Shown in pieces: positions 29,175 to 38,789 of a stretch of 64,000 bases of DNA. Every line of letters starts with the position of its first letter. Positions within the stretch are counted from its first letter, which is position 1. Below the pieces are notes generated by a model that worked only from the letters and a program-made list of their open reading frames with translations, had not been told where the DNA came from and searched no databases. Source of the DNA: Candidatus Alistipes merdigallinarum (GTDB lineage Bacteria > Bacteroidota > Bacteroidia > Bacteroidales > Rikenellaceae); the NCBI GenBank assembly GCA_019119305.1, contig DWXH01000012.1, positions 1-64,000 of the forward strand, given 5' to 3'. Made by a program: the position numbers and the translations under genes.

Positions 29175-30524
29175 ATGCGACAAAAAAACCATTCAATTCG
29201 CTTTGAAAGAGTTAATTACATCACAAACAACATCAGTGACTCAAAAAGCGACATCTCCTCAAAAAGATCTATTCACCCTGTTTTCTCGCTCTGGTTAGCA
29301 CTTTTTTGCACCATTCTGTTCCATTCCTGTAAAGAGACGGTCGTCGAATATCCCGTCGTAGAGGTCGAAGAGGTAGGAACCGACGATGTGGAGATATACG
29401 GCGATTATGTAGGCTCGATTCGGGCTATTCAGAGTGTCGAGATCCGGGCCCGCGTCGAAGGCTTCCTGGAACGCATCACCTTCGATGAAGGAAAACAGGT
29501 CCGTGCTTCCGAACCGCTTTTCTACATCAACGACGCTCTCTATAAAGCCCGGGTGGAAAAGGCCAAAGCACAGTTGAAAAAGGATGAGGCACTTGCGGCC
29601 AAAGCCGAACGCGACGTCAACCGACTGACCCCGCTTTACGAACAGAACGCCGCCAGCCGGCTCGACCTGGACAACGCCGAAGCCGCACTGGACATGGCAC
29701 AAGCCAGCGTCGCCATGAGTAAAGCCGATCTGGCTCAGGCAGAATTGGAACTTAGTTACACGGTCGTACGCTCCCCGCTGGACGGATACATCAGCGAACG
29801 TTACGTCGACGTCGGGACTTTGGTCGGCAAAAACAACTCGTCGCTGTTGGCTACGGTTGTGAAACGCGATACGGTTTTGGTAGAATTCAAATTGACCTCA
29901 CTGGACTACCTCCGGAGCCAACGGCGCAACGTCCATCTGGGAGAGCTGGACACCACCCGTTCGTGGCAACCCTCCGTAACGGTTACCCTGGCCGACGGAT
30001 CGGTCTATGGCGAACAGGGAATCGTCGATTTCGCCTCTCCGCAGGTCGACCCCCAGACGGGAACTTTCGGTGTGCGTGCCGAACTGCCGAATCCTCACCA
30101 GGTCCTGTTGCCGGGACAGTTTACGCGTGTGCGGTTGTTGCTTGACGTCATGGAAAATGCCACTGTCGTTCCTCGAAAAGCCATTGTGATCGAAAAGGGC
30201 GGTGCCTTCATCTTTACCGTACGGGCAGACAGTGTAGCCGAAAAACGTTACATCGAACTCGGACCGGAACAGGAAAACCGGATCGTCGTAACGAGAGGTT
30301 TGGTTCCGGGAGAACTCATCGTAACCGAAGGGTACCAAAAGCTGACGCCCGGAGAAAAGGTTACATACGTCACCTCTGGACCGATTTCAACCGATCGGAA
30401 CTCCGCCGACAGCACGAATGCAGAGTTGCCGGCTCTCCAACAAAGAGATTCGTGTCAAATTTCCTCCAGACAGGATACTACGGCAATATCCAAAACCGAC
30501 ACCTCTAAACGGAACAATCGATGA
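29175..30524 (+). CDS. RND periplasmic adaptor lipoprotein (AcrA type)
   Basis: A 449-residue membrane-fusion protein. The start at 29175 follows the -7 box. A basic leader is followed by a hydrophobic stretch and lipobox (TILFHSC). The lipoyl halves are VEIRARVEGFLERITFDEGK and YTVVRSPLDGYISERYVDVG. Between them lies a long alpha-hairpin (ARVEKAKAQLKKDEALAAKA, SRLDLDNAEAALDMAQASVA), and a beta-barrel and membrane-proximal domain follow. It couples the RND pump, whose ATG overlaps its stop by 4 bp, to the outer-membrane channel. The C-terminal ~40 residues are a Ser/Thr/Asp-rich tail without clear structure. Substrates are probably drugs, bile acids or similar compounds; this is not readable from sequence. 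Confidence 0.92.
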   Translation: MRQKNHSIRFERVNYITNNISDSKSDISSKRSIHPVFSLWLALFCTILFHSCKETVVEYPVVEVEEVGTDDVEIYGDYVGSIRAIQSVEIRARVEGFLERITFDEGKQVRASEPLFYINDALYKARVEKAKAQLKKDEALAAKAERDVNRLTPLYEQNAASRLDLDNAEAALDMAQASVAMSKADLAQAELELSYTVVRSPLDGYISERYVDVGTLVGKNNSSLLATVVKRDTVLVEFKLTSLDYLRSQRRNVHLGELDTTRSWQPSVTVTLADGSVYGEQGIVDFASPQVDPQTGTFGVRAELPNPHQVLLPGQFTRVRLLLDVMENATVVPRKAIVIEKGGAFIFTVRADSVAEKRYIELGPEQENRIVVTRGLVPGELIVTEGYQKLTPGEKVTYVTSGPISTDRNSADSTNAELPALQQRDSCQISSRQDTTAISKTDTSKRNNR

Positions 30525-33500
30525 AACCGGGATTCTTTATCGACCGCCCTATCTTTTCGACGGTCCTCTCCATACTGATCGTACTGATCGGCATCATCGG
30601 TCTCACTTCGTTGCCGGTCGAGCAATACCCGCAGATCACGCCTCCGATCGTCAAAATTTCGACCTCCTATCCCGGAGCGAATGCCACGACCGTATCGCAG
30701 GCCGTAGCCACCCCGATCGAACAGGAGCTGAACGGAACGCCCGGCATGCTCTATATGGAGTCGAGCAGCTCCAACTCCGGAGGGCTTTCCATTACCGTAA
30801 CGTTCGACATCGGAGTGAATGCCGATCTGGCTGCCGTCGAGGTGCAGAACCGGGTCAAGCTGGCCGAATCCCGCCTACCGGCCGAAGTGCTTCAAAACGG
30901 TATTTCGGTTGAAAAGCAGGCCGCCAATCAGCTGCTTTCGATCGCCCTGATTTCAGACGACCCGAAGTTCGACGAAATATACCTCAGCAACTATGCGACG
31001 ATCAACGTTCTGGACGTACTCCGGCGGATTCCCGGAGTCGGACGTGTTTCGAACGTCGGCAGCCGCTACTATGGAATGCAGATCTGGGTATATCCCGACA
31101 AACTGGCCAGCTTCGGACTTACGGTGAAGGACTTGCAAAGTGCCCTGAACGACCAGAACCGGGAGTCGGCTGCCGGAGAGTTGGGCAAGCCACCCATGTC
31201 GAGTACCGATGTTACCATCCCGATTACGGCACAAGGCCGTCTGTCGAGTGTCACGCAATTCGAAGACATCGTCATCCGGGCCAATCCGGACGGTTCGTTC
31301 ATCCGGATGCGCGACGTGGCTCGCGTCTCCCTCGAGGCCTCTTCCTACAACACGGAGAGCGGACTGAACGGCAAGAATGCCGCCATCCTCAGCGTCTACC
31401 TGCTTCCGGGAGCCAACGCGATGGAAGTAGCAGACGAGGTGAAAGAGGCGATGAAAGATATCTCAAAAGATTTTCCCGAAGGATTGGAATATCTCCTGCC
31501 GTTCGACATGACCGAATACATTTCGGAATCGATCCATGAAGTCTACAAGACCCTCTTCGAAGCGCTGTTTCTGGTCATCCTGGTAGTATACCTCTCGTTA
31601 CAAAACTGGAGGTCGGCCCTCATTCCGATCATTGCAGTCCCCATCTCATTGGTCGGAACCTTCGGCTTCATGCTGATCATGGGATTCTCACTGAACATCT
31701 TAACCCTTCTGGGGTTGGTTTTGGCTATCGGGATCGTCGTCGATGATGCGATCGTCGTCGTCGAGAACGTCGAACGGATCATCGAAACGGAGCGGGTCTC
31801 TCCTCGCGAGGCGACCCACCGGGCCATGAAAGAGCTGACCGGGGCCCTGATTGCCACCTCGTTGATTCTGGCCGCCGTATTCGTCCCCGTATGTTTCCTA
31901 TCGGGAATAACGGGTTCTCTTTTCCGTCAGTTCGCGGTAACGATCGTAGTTTCCGTCCTGATCTCGGCTGTCGTGGCCCTTACGTTAAGTCCCGCATTGT
32001 GCGCAATCATTCTCCGTCCGAAAAGCCCGGAAAAGAGAAACATACTATTCCGCAGGATCAATATCTGGCTCAACAAGGGTAACAAAAAATACACGGGAAT
32101 CTTACAACGGACGATCCATGCACCGCGTCGGATGCTCGTTGCCTTCGGTATGGTCCTTATTGCCATCTTCGTTCTGAACAAATTCATTGCGACAGGATTC
32201 ATTCCCCAGGAGGATCAGGGGTATTTCACGGTAGAACTGGCCATGCCCGACGGCACCACCATCGAACGTATGAGGGAGGTGAGCGAACGGGCCATCGACT
32301 ACATCAACCACCACGAAGCCGTAGAGTACGTGCAGAACGTCACCGGACAGAGTCCCCGTGTCGGGACCAATCAAGGACGGACCACCCTGACCGTCATCCT
32401 CAAACCTTGGAACGAACGGAAACAAACGGTCGAAGAGGTGATGCACGACATCCAACGGGAGTTCCACCACTATCCTGAGGTAAGCGTTTATACCAGCCGG
32501 CCTCCTGTCGTTCCGGGATTGGGAGCCGCCGGTGGTGTCGAAATGCAGCTGCAGGCCCGCTCCGATGCGACGTGGGACGACTTGGTCGCTGCCGTCGACA
32601 CGTTCAAATACTATGCGGCAAGCGCCAAAGAGTTGGCCAACGTCTCCACATCGCTGCAATCCGAAATTCCGCAGCTCTATTTCGATGTCGACCGGGATCA
32701 GGCCATGTCGCTCGGAGTTCCGATGCCCGACATCTTCTCGACGATGAAGGCCTATTTAGGTTCGGTGTATGTCAACGACTTCAACATGTTCAACCGGATC
32801 TACCGGGTATACATCCAGGCCGACCAGTCATTCCGTGAGACGAGCGACGACATCAACCTCTTCTTCGTCCGAGGCAAACAGGGGACGATGATTCCGCTCA
32901 CGGCCTTAGGCAAAACGTCATATACGACCGGACCGGGCAGCATCACCCGTTTCAACATGTATACGTCGGCCCCGATGCAGGCGACACCCGCTCCGGGATA
33001 CAGCTCGGGACAGGCCATGGAGGCGATCACGCGTATCGTGGACGAACACCTGCCCGAGAACATCGGACTGGCATGGAGCGGACTCTCGTTCCAGGAGCAG
33101 AAGGCTTCCGGACAGACCGGCAAGGTGATGGCACTTGTGCTGATCTTCGTCTTCCTCTTCCTCGCCGCACTGTATGAAAGTTGGAGCGTCCCGATGGCCG
33201 TACTGCTCTCCCTGCCCGTCGCCGCTTTAGGCGCCTATTTGGGGATCGCCCTCGTCGGATTGGAGAACGACATCTATTTCCAGATCGGTATGGTCACGCT
33301 GATGGGTCTTGCCGCAAAGAACGCCATTCTGATCGTCGAATTCGCCAAAATTCAGACGGATCAGGGTGTCCCGCCGGCCAAGGCGGCCATCGAAGCGGCC
33401 CGGCTCCGTTTCCGCCCCATCCTGATGACCTCACTCGCCTTCGTGCTGGGTATGCTGCCTATGGTGCTTGCATCCGGACCCGGATCGGCCAGCCGCCATT

Positions 33501-33730
33501 CGGTCGGAACCGGAGTTTTCTTCGGCATGTTGGTCGCCATTACAGTGGGAATCGTTCTGGTACCGTTCTTCTACGTCATGATCTACAAGGCCAAAGAACG
33601 GTTCAACCTGCCCGAATTCGCCTTTATCGGTCGCTGGAAACAGGGAATTAAAGAGAGAATACCCAAAATCCAACTGACCTATCCGAACAAAAAGAAAACA
33701 CACGAAGAAAATGAGCGTTTTAAGAAATAA
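30521..33730 (+). CDS. RND multidrug efflux permease (AcrB/HAE1 type)
   Basis: A 1069-residue trimeric proton-driven pump. It starts with the HAE1 signature MKPGFFIDRPIFSTVLSILI. TM4 has the paired aspartates (LAIGIVVDDAIVVVENVERI) and TM10 the relay lysine (MGLAAKNAILIVEFAK), so the proton path looks complete, unlike the second RND subunit at 4285. The porter region has EYPQI-type start LPVEQYPQITPPIVKISTSY and the sequence NRVKLAESRLPAEV. It overlaps the adaptor gene by 4 bp and the channel gene by 20 bp, giving a tightly coupled three-gene operon. The C-terminal extension KKKTHEENERFKK is hydrophilic. Confidence 0.95.
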   Translation: MKPGFFIDRPIFSTVLSILIVLIGIIGLTSLPVEQYPQITPPIVKISTSYPGANATTVSQAVATPIEQELNGTPGMLYMESSSSNSGGLSITVTFDIGVNADLAAVEVQNRVKLAESRLPAEVLQNGISVEKQAANQLLSIALISDDPKFDEIYLSNYATINVLDVLRRIPGVGRVSNVGSRYYGMQIWVYPDKLASFGLTVKDLQSALNDQNRESAAGELGKPPMSSTDVTIPITAQGRLSSVTQFEDIVIRANPDGSFIRMRDVARVSLEASSYNTESGLNGKNAAILSVYLLPGANAMEVADEVKEAMKDISKDFPEGLEYLLPFDMTEYISESIHEVYKTLFEALFLVILVVYLSLQNWRSALIPIIAVPISLVGTFGFMLIMGFSLNILTLLGLVLAIGIVVDDAIVVVENVERIIETERVSPREATHRAMKELTGALIATSLILAAVFVPVCFLSGITGSLFRQFAVTIVVSVLISAVVALTLSPALCAIILRPKSPEKRNILFRRINIWLNKGNKKYTGILQRTIHAPRRMLVAFGMVLIAIFVLNKFIATGFIPQEDQGYFTVELAMPDGTTIERMREVSERAIDYINHHEAVEYVQNVTGQSPRVGTNQGRTTLTVILKPWNERKQTVEEVMHDIQREFHHYPEVSVYTSRPPVVPGLGAAGGVEMQLQARSDATWDDLVAAVDTFKYYAASAKELANVSTSLQSEIPQLYFDVDRDQAMSLGVPMPDIFSTMKAYLGSVYVNDFNMFNRIYRVYIQADQSFRETSDDINLFFVRGKQGTMIPLTALGKTSYTTGPGSITRFNMYTSAPMQATPAPGYSSGQAMEAITRIVDEHLPENIGLAWSGLSFQEQKASGQTGKVMALVLIFVFLFLAALYESWSVPMAVLLSLPVAALGAYLGIALVGLENDIYFQIGMVTLMGLAAKNAILIVEFAKIQTDQGVPPAKAAIEAARLRFRPILMTSLAFVLGMLPMVLASGPGSASRHSVGTGVFFGMLVAITVGIVLVPFFYVMIYKAKERFNLPEFAFIGRWKQGIKERIPKIQLTYPNKKKTHEENERFKK

Positions 33731-35099
33731 CAACCTGCTTCGTCTGACAGTAATAGGGATTCTGCTGCTGTCATTGGAGGCATGCCGTGTAGGGAGAGTC
33801 CATTCACTCCCGGAGATGGATCTTCCGGAGACTTTCGAAGGTGTCTCCGCCGATTCGAGCCACATGGCCGATATCGGCTGGAGTACGTTTTATTCGGATA
33901 CGACGCTCCAGAAACTGATCGACCGCGCATTGAAGAACAACCAAAACCTGCTGATCGCCGCAGAACGGATCAAAGAGCTTGCAGCGGCCAAAAGGATCCG
34001 TTTTGCAGATATATTTCCAGCGGTCGGGATCGATGTCTATGCCAACCGGGAGTACCTCAACTACGAAGGGAAGAACAAAGAATACGATCCGGAAATCGGA
34101 GCCAAATTCACCATCGGCTGGGAGGTGGACCTCTGGGGAAACCTGCGGTGGAAACACGAAGCGGCACTGGCCGAATACCTCCAATCCGTAGAGGTCCAAA
34201 AGGCGCTCCAGCTTACGGTCGTGGCTCAGGTCGCACAGATATACTTCGAACTCCAGTCGCTCGACCGGGAATTGGAGATCGTACGTCAGACCCTTGACGC
34301 ACGGCGTCAGGCGGTCCATTTCGTAAAGCTGCGATACGACGGAGGGGTTACCTCGGAGATTCCCTACCGGCAGAGTTTGGTAGAGTTGGCCCGGACCGAA
34401 ACCCTTATCCCGAAACTCGAGGAGGAGATCAAACTCAAGGAGCACGACATGTCCGTTCTGTTGGGTGAATTTCCAAGAACGATTCCCCGCGGCCCGATCG
34501 AACAGCAAAAATTCCTGGATTCGCTTCCGATCGACCTTCCCTCATCACTGCTGGAGCGACGTCCGGACATCCGCGAAGCTGAAGAGCGGCTGCGACAAGC
34601 CAATGCCGAAGTGGGAGTCGCCAAAACCGACATGTTCCCCAAACTCCGGTTATCGGCACTACTGGGTGGCGAAAACACCGATCTATCGACCTTTTTCAGC
34701 AGCCCTACATGGTATGTTGCGGGAGATCTGGTGAGCCCGCTGTTCCAGATGGGACGCAAGAAAGCGGCCTATCGAGCCGCACTGGCCGCCCACCAACAGG
34801 AGGTCCACCGCTACCAACAGACCGTACTGGAGGTATTCAAGGAGGTCGAGAATGCCCTCACTTCGTTCAACAAGTGTAAGGAGATCCGCCGTTCGGCCGA
34901 TGCGCTGTACCGATCCGCCAGCTCTTACCACGACCTGGCCATGTTGCAGTATGTCAACGGGATCATCAGCTACATCGAAGTGCTCGATGCGCAACGGCAG
35001 ATGTTCGATGCCGAAATTGCGGTGAACGACGCCATGCTCAGCGAGTGGACCTCGATGGTCGCACTCTATAAGGCCTTAGGCGGGGGGATTCAAGAGTAG
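33711..35099 (+). CDS. Outer-membrane efflux lipoprotein (OprM/NodT type)
   Basis: A 462-residue channel protein whose ATG lies 20 nt inside the RND gene. Signal and lipobox ILLLSLEAC (Cys25) mark it as an acylated OprM-like protein. Family features: DIGWSTFYSDTTLQKLIDRA, ALKNNQNLLIAAERIKEL, then the second repeat SLLERRPDIREAEERLRQAN and VGVAKTDMFPKLRLSALLGG. It forms the outer-membrane exit of the pump. It belongs to a different branch from the TolC proteins at 11817 and 44219, which lack a lipobox. A hairpin follows the stop. Confidence 0.93.
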   Translation: MSVLRNNNLLRLTVIGILLLSLEACRVGRVHSLPEMDLPETFEGVSADSSHMADIGWSTFYSDTTLQKLIDRALKNNQNLLIAAERIKELAAAKRIRFADIFPAVGIDVYANREYLNYEGKNKEYDPEIGAKFTIGWEVDLWGNLRWKHEAALAEYLQSVEVQKALQLTVVAQVAQIYFELQSLDRELEIVRQTLDARRQAVHFVKLRYDGGVTSEIPYRQSLVELARTETLIPKLEEEIKLKEHDMSVLLGEFPRTIPRGPIEQQKFLDSLPIDLPSSLLERRPDIREAEERLRQANAEVGVAKTDMFPKLRLSALLGGENTDLSTFFSSPTWYVAGDLVSPLFQMGRKKAAYRAALAAHQQEVHRYQQTVLEVFKEVENALTSFNKCKEIRRSADALYRSASSYHDLAMLQYVNGIISYIEVLDAQRQMFDAEIAVNDAMLSEWTSMVALYKALGGGIQE

Positions 35100-35100
35100 A

Positions 35101-35146
35101 CAGGGCAAAAATCTATGTCCGGGATTTATGCCTGCTGTATCTTTTT
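35101..35146 (+). terminator. Probable terminator of the tripartite pump operon
   Basis: Imperfect hairpin CAGGGCAAAAATC / GATTTATGCCTG (one bulge, one mismatch, 9-nt loop), followed by CTGTATCTTTTT directly after the channel-gene stop. Confidence 0.55.
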
Positions 35147-35341
35147 CAAATATAAATACAAAATCATTCACAGACAAGCTTCGACTAATAATCACCACCT
35201 CTATTCTTTTCAAAAAAAAGACATTCTGACTCTTTAGAGTATCTTTTCCCTCCCGAATGATTTTTGTAATTCGGTGTCCCGTATTGTTTAATCTTTTGCT
35301 CACTATTATTTCCGCTACGACTATATTTCATTTCTATTCCC

Positions 35342-35349
35342 TATCTTTG
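35342..35349 (+). promoter_or_regulatory. -7 box of the LuxR-type regulator
   Basis: TATCTTTG, 25 nt before the ATG at 35375. No TTTG at -33. Confidence 0.5.
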
Positions 35350-35374
35350 AGAGACTAACCCAGGAAATATCTAT

Positions 35375-36124
35375 ATGGACAATATACAAAAACAATACAT
35401 CGATTTATTATCAAGCCAACAATTTCATGAAGAGGAGTTGGATTACACCCATTTGGATCGACATATCGCAGCCTTGTCCTCATCAGCCATTTTTGCAGGA
35501 AGCGCACTCTCCATCTTCGATTTGTATCGATGCGAACATGTCTACGAATCGACGTTTCATCAATCACTTTTCCGAGATCAACAAGGTAAATATACCGGCG
35601 TACAAATCCATCCGGATGATCTCGTACAAGTTATGAAAAACGGAGTAGCCGGTATGCGACACGTTTTCCTCCACAAAAAACAGAGTCAATACGTTAAACA
35701 GAATAAATTGATCCGCGAATACCGTGCATTGATTCGTGGAACCTACAAACGCATTACAGAAGAGACTCAAGTACTGGAAACAGATCATCGTGGAAACGTC
35801 TGGCTGGTATTGAGTATCGTTAACATCTCCCCGAACCAACTCCCTCCCTATAAAGTGGTCTCGCAACTGATCGATTCCCATACGGGAGATATATTCTCTC
35901 CTCTGGACGACTATTTCGACAAGGAAAAGATTCTCTCTCCGAGGGAAACAGAGATTCTAATGTATATCGAACAGGGAAAACTCAGCAAAGAAATCGCCGA
36001 TAAGCTACACATCAGTGTCCATACGGTCAATACACACAGGCAACGGATTCTCAAAAAATTAAAAGTGGACAACTCAATCGAGGCAATCAAATATGCTCGG
36101 ATTCTCGGTTCTTTTGACGACTGA
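35375..36124 (+). CDS. LuxR-type HTH regulator with PAS-like N-terminus
   Basis: A 249-residue protein. The C-terminal ~60 residues are a LuxR/GerE helix-turn-helix (LSPRETEILMYIEQGKLSKE, IADKLHISVHTVNTHRQRIL). The N-terminal ~170 residues contain an IHPDDL turn typical of PAS folds and are probably a sensor domain. No receiver Asp pocket or membrane segment is seen, so it would be a cytoplasmic one-component regulator. It is 72 nt upstream of the TonB-dependent receptor gene, whose promoter carries an inverted repeat, so it is the obvious candidate to control that gene. It might also act on the efflux operon to its left. Effector unknown. Confidence 0.85.
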   Translation: MDNIQKQYIDLLSSQQFHEEELDYTHLDRHIAALSSSAIFAGSALSIFDLYRCEHVYESTFHQSLFRDQQGKYTGVQIHPDDLVQVMKNGVAGMRHVFLHKKQSQYVKQNKLIREYRALIRGTYKRITEETQVLETDHRGNVWLVLSIVNISPNQLPPYKVVSQLIDSHTGDIFSPLDDYFDKEKILSPRETEILMYIEQGKLSKEIADKLHISVHTVNTHRQRILKKLKVDNSIEAIKYARILGSFDD

Positions 36125-36140
36125 ATACTGAAAAATCAGT

Positions 36141-36172
36141 ATTGTAACGACTTCGGCAGGTCGTTAATTTTG
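36141..36172 (+). promoter_or_regulatory. Promoter of the TonB-dependent receptor gene
   Basis: ATTG (36141-36144), 20 nt, TAATTTTG (36165-36172). It begins 17 nt after the regulator's stop, so the receptor has its own promoter. Confidence 0.6.
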
Positions 36173-36188
36173 TATATATAACCTGCCG
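36154..36188. promoter_or_regulatory. Inverted repeat flanking the -7 box (candidate operator)
   Basis: CGGCAGGT (36154-36161) and ACCTGCCG (36181-36188) are perfect inverted copies, 19 nt apart, bracketing TAATTTTG and the expected start of transcription. Placement fits an operator. In RNA, AACGAC / GTCGTT in the same stretch could form a competing small hairpin. Confidence 0.5.
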
Positions 36189-36196
36189 ATGAAGCC

Positions 36197-38533
36197 ATGA
36201 AGAGACTTTTCGCTGTCATTTTAGCAAATTTACTGTTGTCCAATATTATATACAGTCAGAGCACCCAAACCGTGCGAGGTGTCGTCATGGAAAAAAACAG
36301 CGGGACTCCTGTTTCATATGCCTCAGTCGTATTGCTCGATTCGCTCTCTTCCTGGGGGACCACGACCGATTCGACAGGTCGTTTCACCCTGCCGAAAGTC
36401 CCCGTAGGACGACACGACTTGCAAATAAGCTGTTTGGGATACGAACCCGCTCTGCTCAAAGAGATTCTCGTAAGTTCCTCCAAAGAGGTGATCCTCGAAG
36501 TTAGATTACAGAAGGCTCTCGTCGTTTTGCATGAAGTAGTGGTCAAACCCCATATCAATAAATCCGAAACGGTGAATGAAATGGCCATAGCAGGAGGCCG
36601 TATGTTGCGTGTGGAAGAGGCAAGTCGCTATGCCGGCAGCATGGATGATCCCGCCAGATTAGTCTCTTCGTTTGTGGGTGTGACTTCCAGTGTCGGGAAC
36701 AATGGCATTGTGGTGCGAGGCAATGCACCAAAATTTCTGCAATGGCGTATGGAGGATGTGGAGATTCCCAATCCGAACCACTTTGCCGAAGTCACGAGTT
36801 TCGGAGGCGGAGGATTGACGGCGTTGAGCAGTCAGGTGCTCGGCAATTCCGATTTTTACACAGGGGCTTTCCCCGCCGAGTACAGCAATGCCCTTTCCGG
36901 TGTTTTCGACATGTATTTGCGTAACGGCAACTTCTTCCGCCACGAACATACGTTCCAACTTGGAATACTTGGGATAGACGCAGCCTCCGAAGGCCCTTTC
37001 GCAAAAAATTATAACGGTTCCTACATCTTCAATTATCGCTACTCGACACTCTCTTTGCTGACTCCGCTGCTGCCCGAAGATGCCGAAGGAACAAACTATC
37101 AAGACTTGTCATTCAAACTCTTTTTCCCGACCCGTCATATAGGAACCTTCTCCTTATGGGGAGTCGGGTTGGCCGACCGCTCGGGAACCGTAGCCGAAAC
37201 CGATCCTGACAACTGGGTTTACGATCAGGACATGGAAAATCAAGATGTAAAACAGTATATGGGTGCCGTAGGGTTCAACCACAAATTATGGATCGGCTCC
37301 TACTCTTCTCTTAAGACGACTCTGGCCATGACCGTTAGCGGGCTGAATATGCACACCGAACGAATGAATGATATGATCGTTCCTCTCCCGCAGAACGTCA
37401 TCCGCAACACGAACTGGAACTTCGTCTTTGCGTCCGCTTTCCAGACACAGTTCGACAAACGGCATACGAATAAAACAGGAATCCGTGTGACCGGATTGAA
37501 ATACGACATGTTCATGCAGGAAGCTGCCGATCCGGACAAAGCCCTGCAAACGTTGACAGACAAAACGGGATTCAGCACCCTGCTAACACTCTATTCAACT
37601 TCGATCTTCCGACTAACCGATCGTTGGGAGATGGCTCTCGGTGTCAATACACAATGGTTTACACTCAATGACCATTACACGATAGAACCCCGTGTAAGCC
37701 TGAAATACGATTTTTCTTCCGAACACTCTCTTTCTCTTGCATACGGTATGCACAGCCGGTTAGAAATGTTGAACTATTATTTCACGCAAAAAGAAGGCGA
37801 TCTAATTAACCGGAACCTCGATTTTACAAAAGCTCATCACCTGTCGATAGGATACGAATGGGACATCGACATAAATCGCCACTTAAAGATCGAACCGTAC
37901 ATTCAATATCTGTACGATGTTCCGGTAATACCCGGTACAAACACCGCTTTTATCAATCTTCAGGGCAACGACGACTGGTTCATATCTGAGCGATTGGTCA
38001 ATACAGGGGAAGGTATCAATTACGGTATGGATATAACCTTTGAAAGGTACATGTCTCAAGGGTTCTATTATCTGGTGACAGCTTCGGTATTCGACGCTCG
38101 CTACCGAACCTCCGACGGCGTATGGTACAATACCCGATATAATCGAAACTACGTGTTGAACTTGTTGGCCGGGAAAGAGTGGATGCTGGGGCGAAATCGT
38201 CAAAATTTGTTCGGTATAAACGGGAGGGTGACCTTTCAGGGGGGAGACCGATACACTCCGATTGACGAAATGGCATCAACTGCACGCGAAGAAGCGGTTT
38301 ATGACGAACAGAATCCCTATTCCCGACAATTGGAACCCGTACTGCTCGCCCATCTTACGGCAAGCTACAAAATCAATCGAGAAAGACTCTCTCTTGAAAT
38401 TGCTCTTAAAATACTAAACCTCACAGGATATAAAGATTACTACGGACACCGATACAATCACCACACCGGACAGGTAGAGGCTGAACGCGAAGCGAACATT
38501 ATCCCAAACATCAGTTATAAAATCGAATTTTAG
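36197..38533 (+). CDS. TonB-dependent outer-membrane receptor with regulatory-like N-domain
   Basis: A 778-residue protein with a signal (MKRLFAVILANLLLSNIIYS). It then has a carboxypeptidase-regulatory-like beta-sandwich (QTVRGVVMEKNSGTPVSYAS to DLQISCLGYEPALLKEILVS, residues ~25-100), a plug domain (GIVVRGNAPKFLQWRMEDVE, ALSSQVLGNSDFYTGAFPAE) and a C-terminal barrel ending NIIPNISYKIEF. It should import, or gate, a specific ligand with TonB energy. No SusD-like partner lies next to it, which argues against a standard glycan-utilisation pair and for a small ligand such as a siderophore or peptide (inference). Possibly regulated by the LuxR protein just upstream. Confidence 0.85.
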   Translation: MKRLFAVILANLLLSNIIYSQSTQTVRGVVMEKNSGTPVSYASVVLLDSLSSWGTTTDSTGRFTLPKVPVGRHDLQISCLGYEPALLKEILVSSSKEVILEVRLQKALVVLHEVVVKPHINKSETVNEMAIAGGRMLRVEEASRYAGSMDDPARLVSSFVGVTSSVGNNGIVVRGNAPKFLQWRMEDVEIPNPNHFAEVTSFGGGGLTALSSQVLGNSDFYTGAFPAEYSNALSGVFDMYLRNGNFFRHEHTFQLGILGIDAASEGPFAKNYNGSYIFNYRYSTLSLLTPLLPEDAEGTNYQDLSFKLFFPTRHIGTFSLWGVGLADRSGTVAETDPDNWVYDQDMENQDVKQYMGAVGFNHKLWIGSYSSLKTTLAMTVSGLNMHTERMNDMIVPLPQNVIRNTNWNFVFASAFQTQFDKRHTNKTGIRVTGLKYDMFMQEAADPDKALQTLTDKTGFSTLLTLYSTSIFRLTDRWEMALGVNTQWFTLNDHYTIEPRVSLKYDFSSEHSLSLAYGMHSRLEMLNYYFTQKEGDLINRNLDFTKAHHLSIGYEWDIDINRHLKIEPYIQYLYDVPVIPGTNTAFINLQGNDDWFISERLVNTGEGINYGMDITFERYMSQGFYYLVTASVFDARYRTSDGVWYNTRYNRNYVLNLLAGKEWMLGRNRQNLFGINGRVTFQGGDRYTPIDEMASTAREEAVYDEQNPYSRQLEPVLLAHLTASYKINRERLSLEIALKILNLTGYKDYYGHRYNHHTGQVEAEREANIIPNISYKIEF

Positions 38534-38658
38534 CCAACGCTGTCCTATTCACAACACCAATAAAATTAATTCCTTATTGTATTATCGGATATCTATTTTC
38601 CTCTCATTTTTTACGGTTTTATTTCTCTCCTTCAAATTTCATGTTTTGTGCATGTCAA

Positions 38659-38689
38659 TAAAAACGCAAAGCCCGATCCGAACTTTGCG
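38659..38689 (-). terminator. Terminator downstream of the thioesterase/TsaC genes
   Basis: CGCAAAG / CTTTGCG stem with 11-nt loop, followed on the minus strand by five T. It is about 100 nt after the thioesterase stop. Confidence 0.6.
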
Positions 38690-38789
38690 ACACACGATCC
38701 TCCGATCGTCTATTGAAAACCCCGCCTGAAAAAACAGACTCCGAAAACGTAAATCACATCATGTCTCGGAATCGTTTCCGACCGACCGC

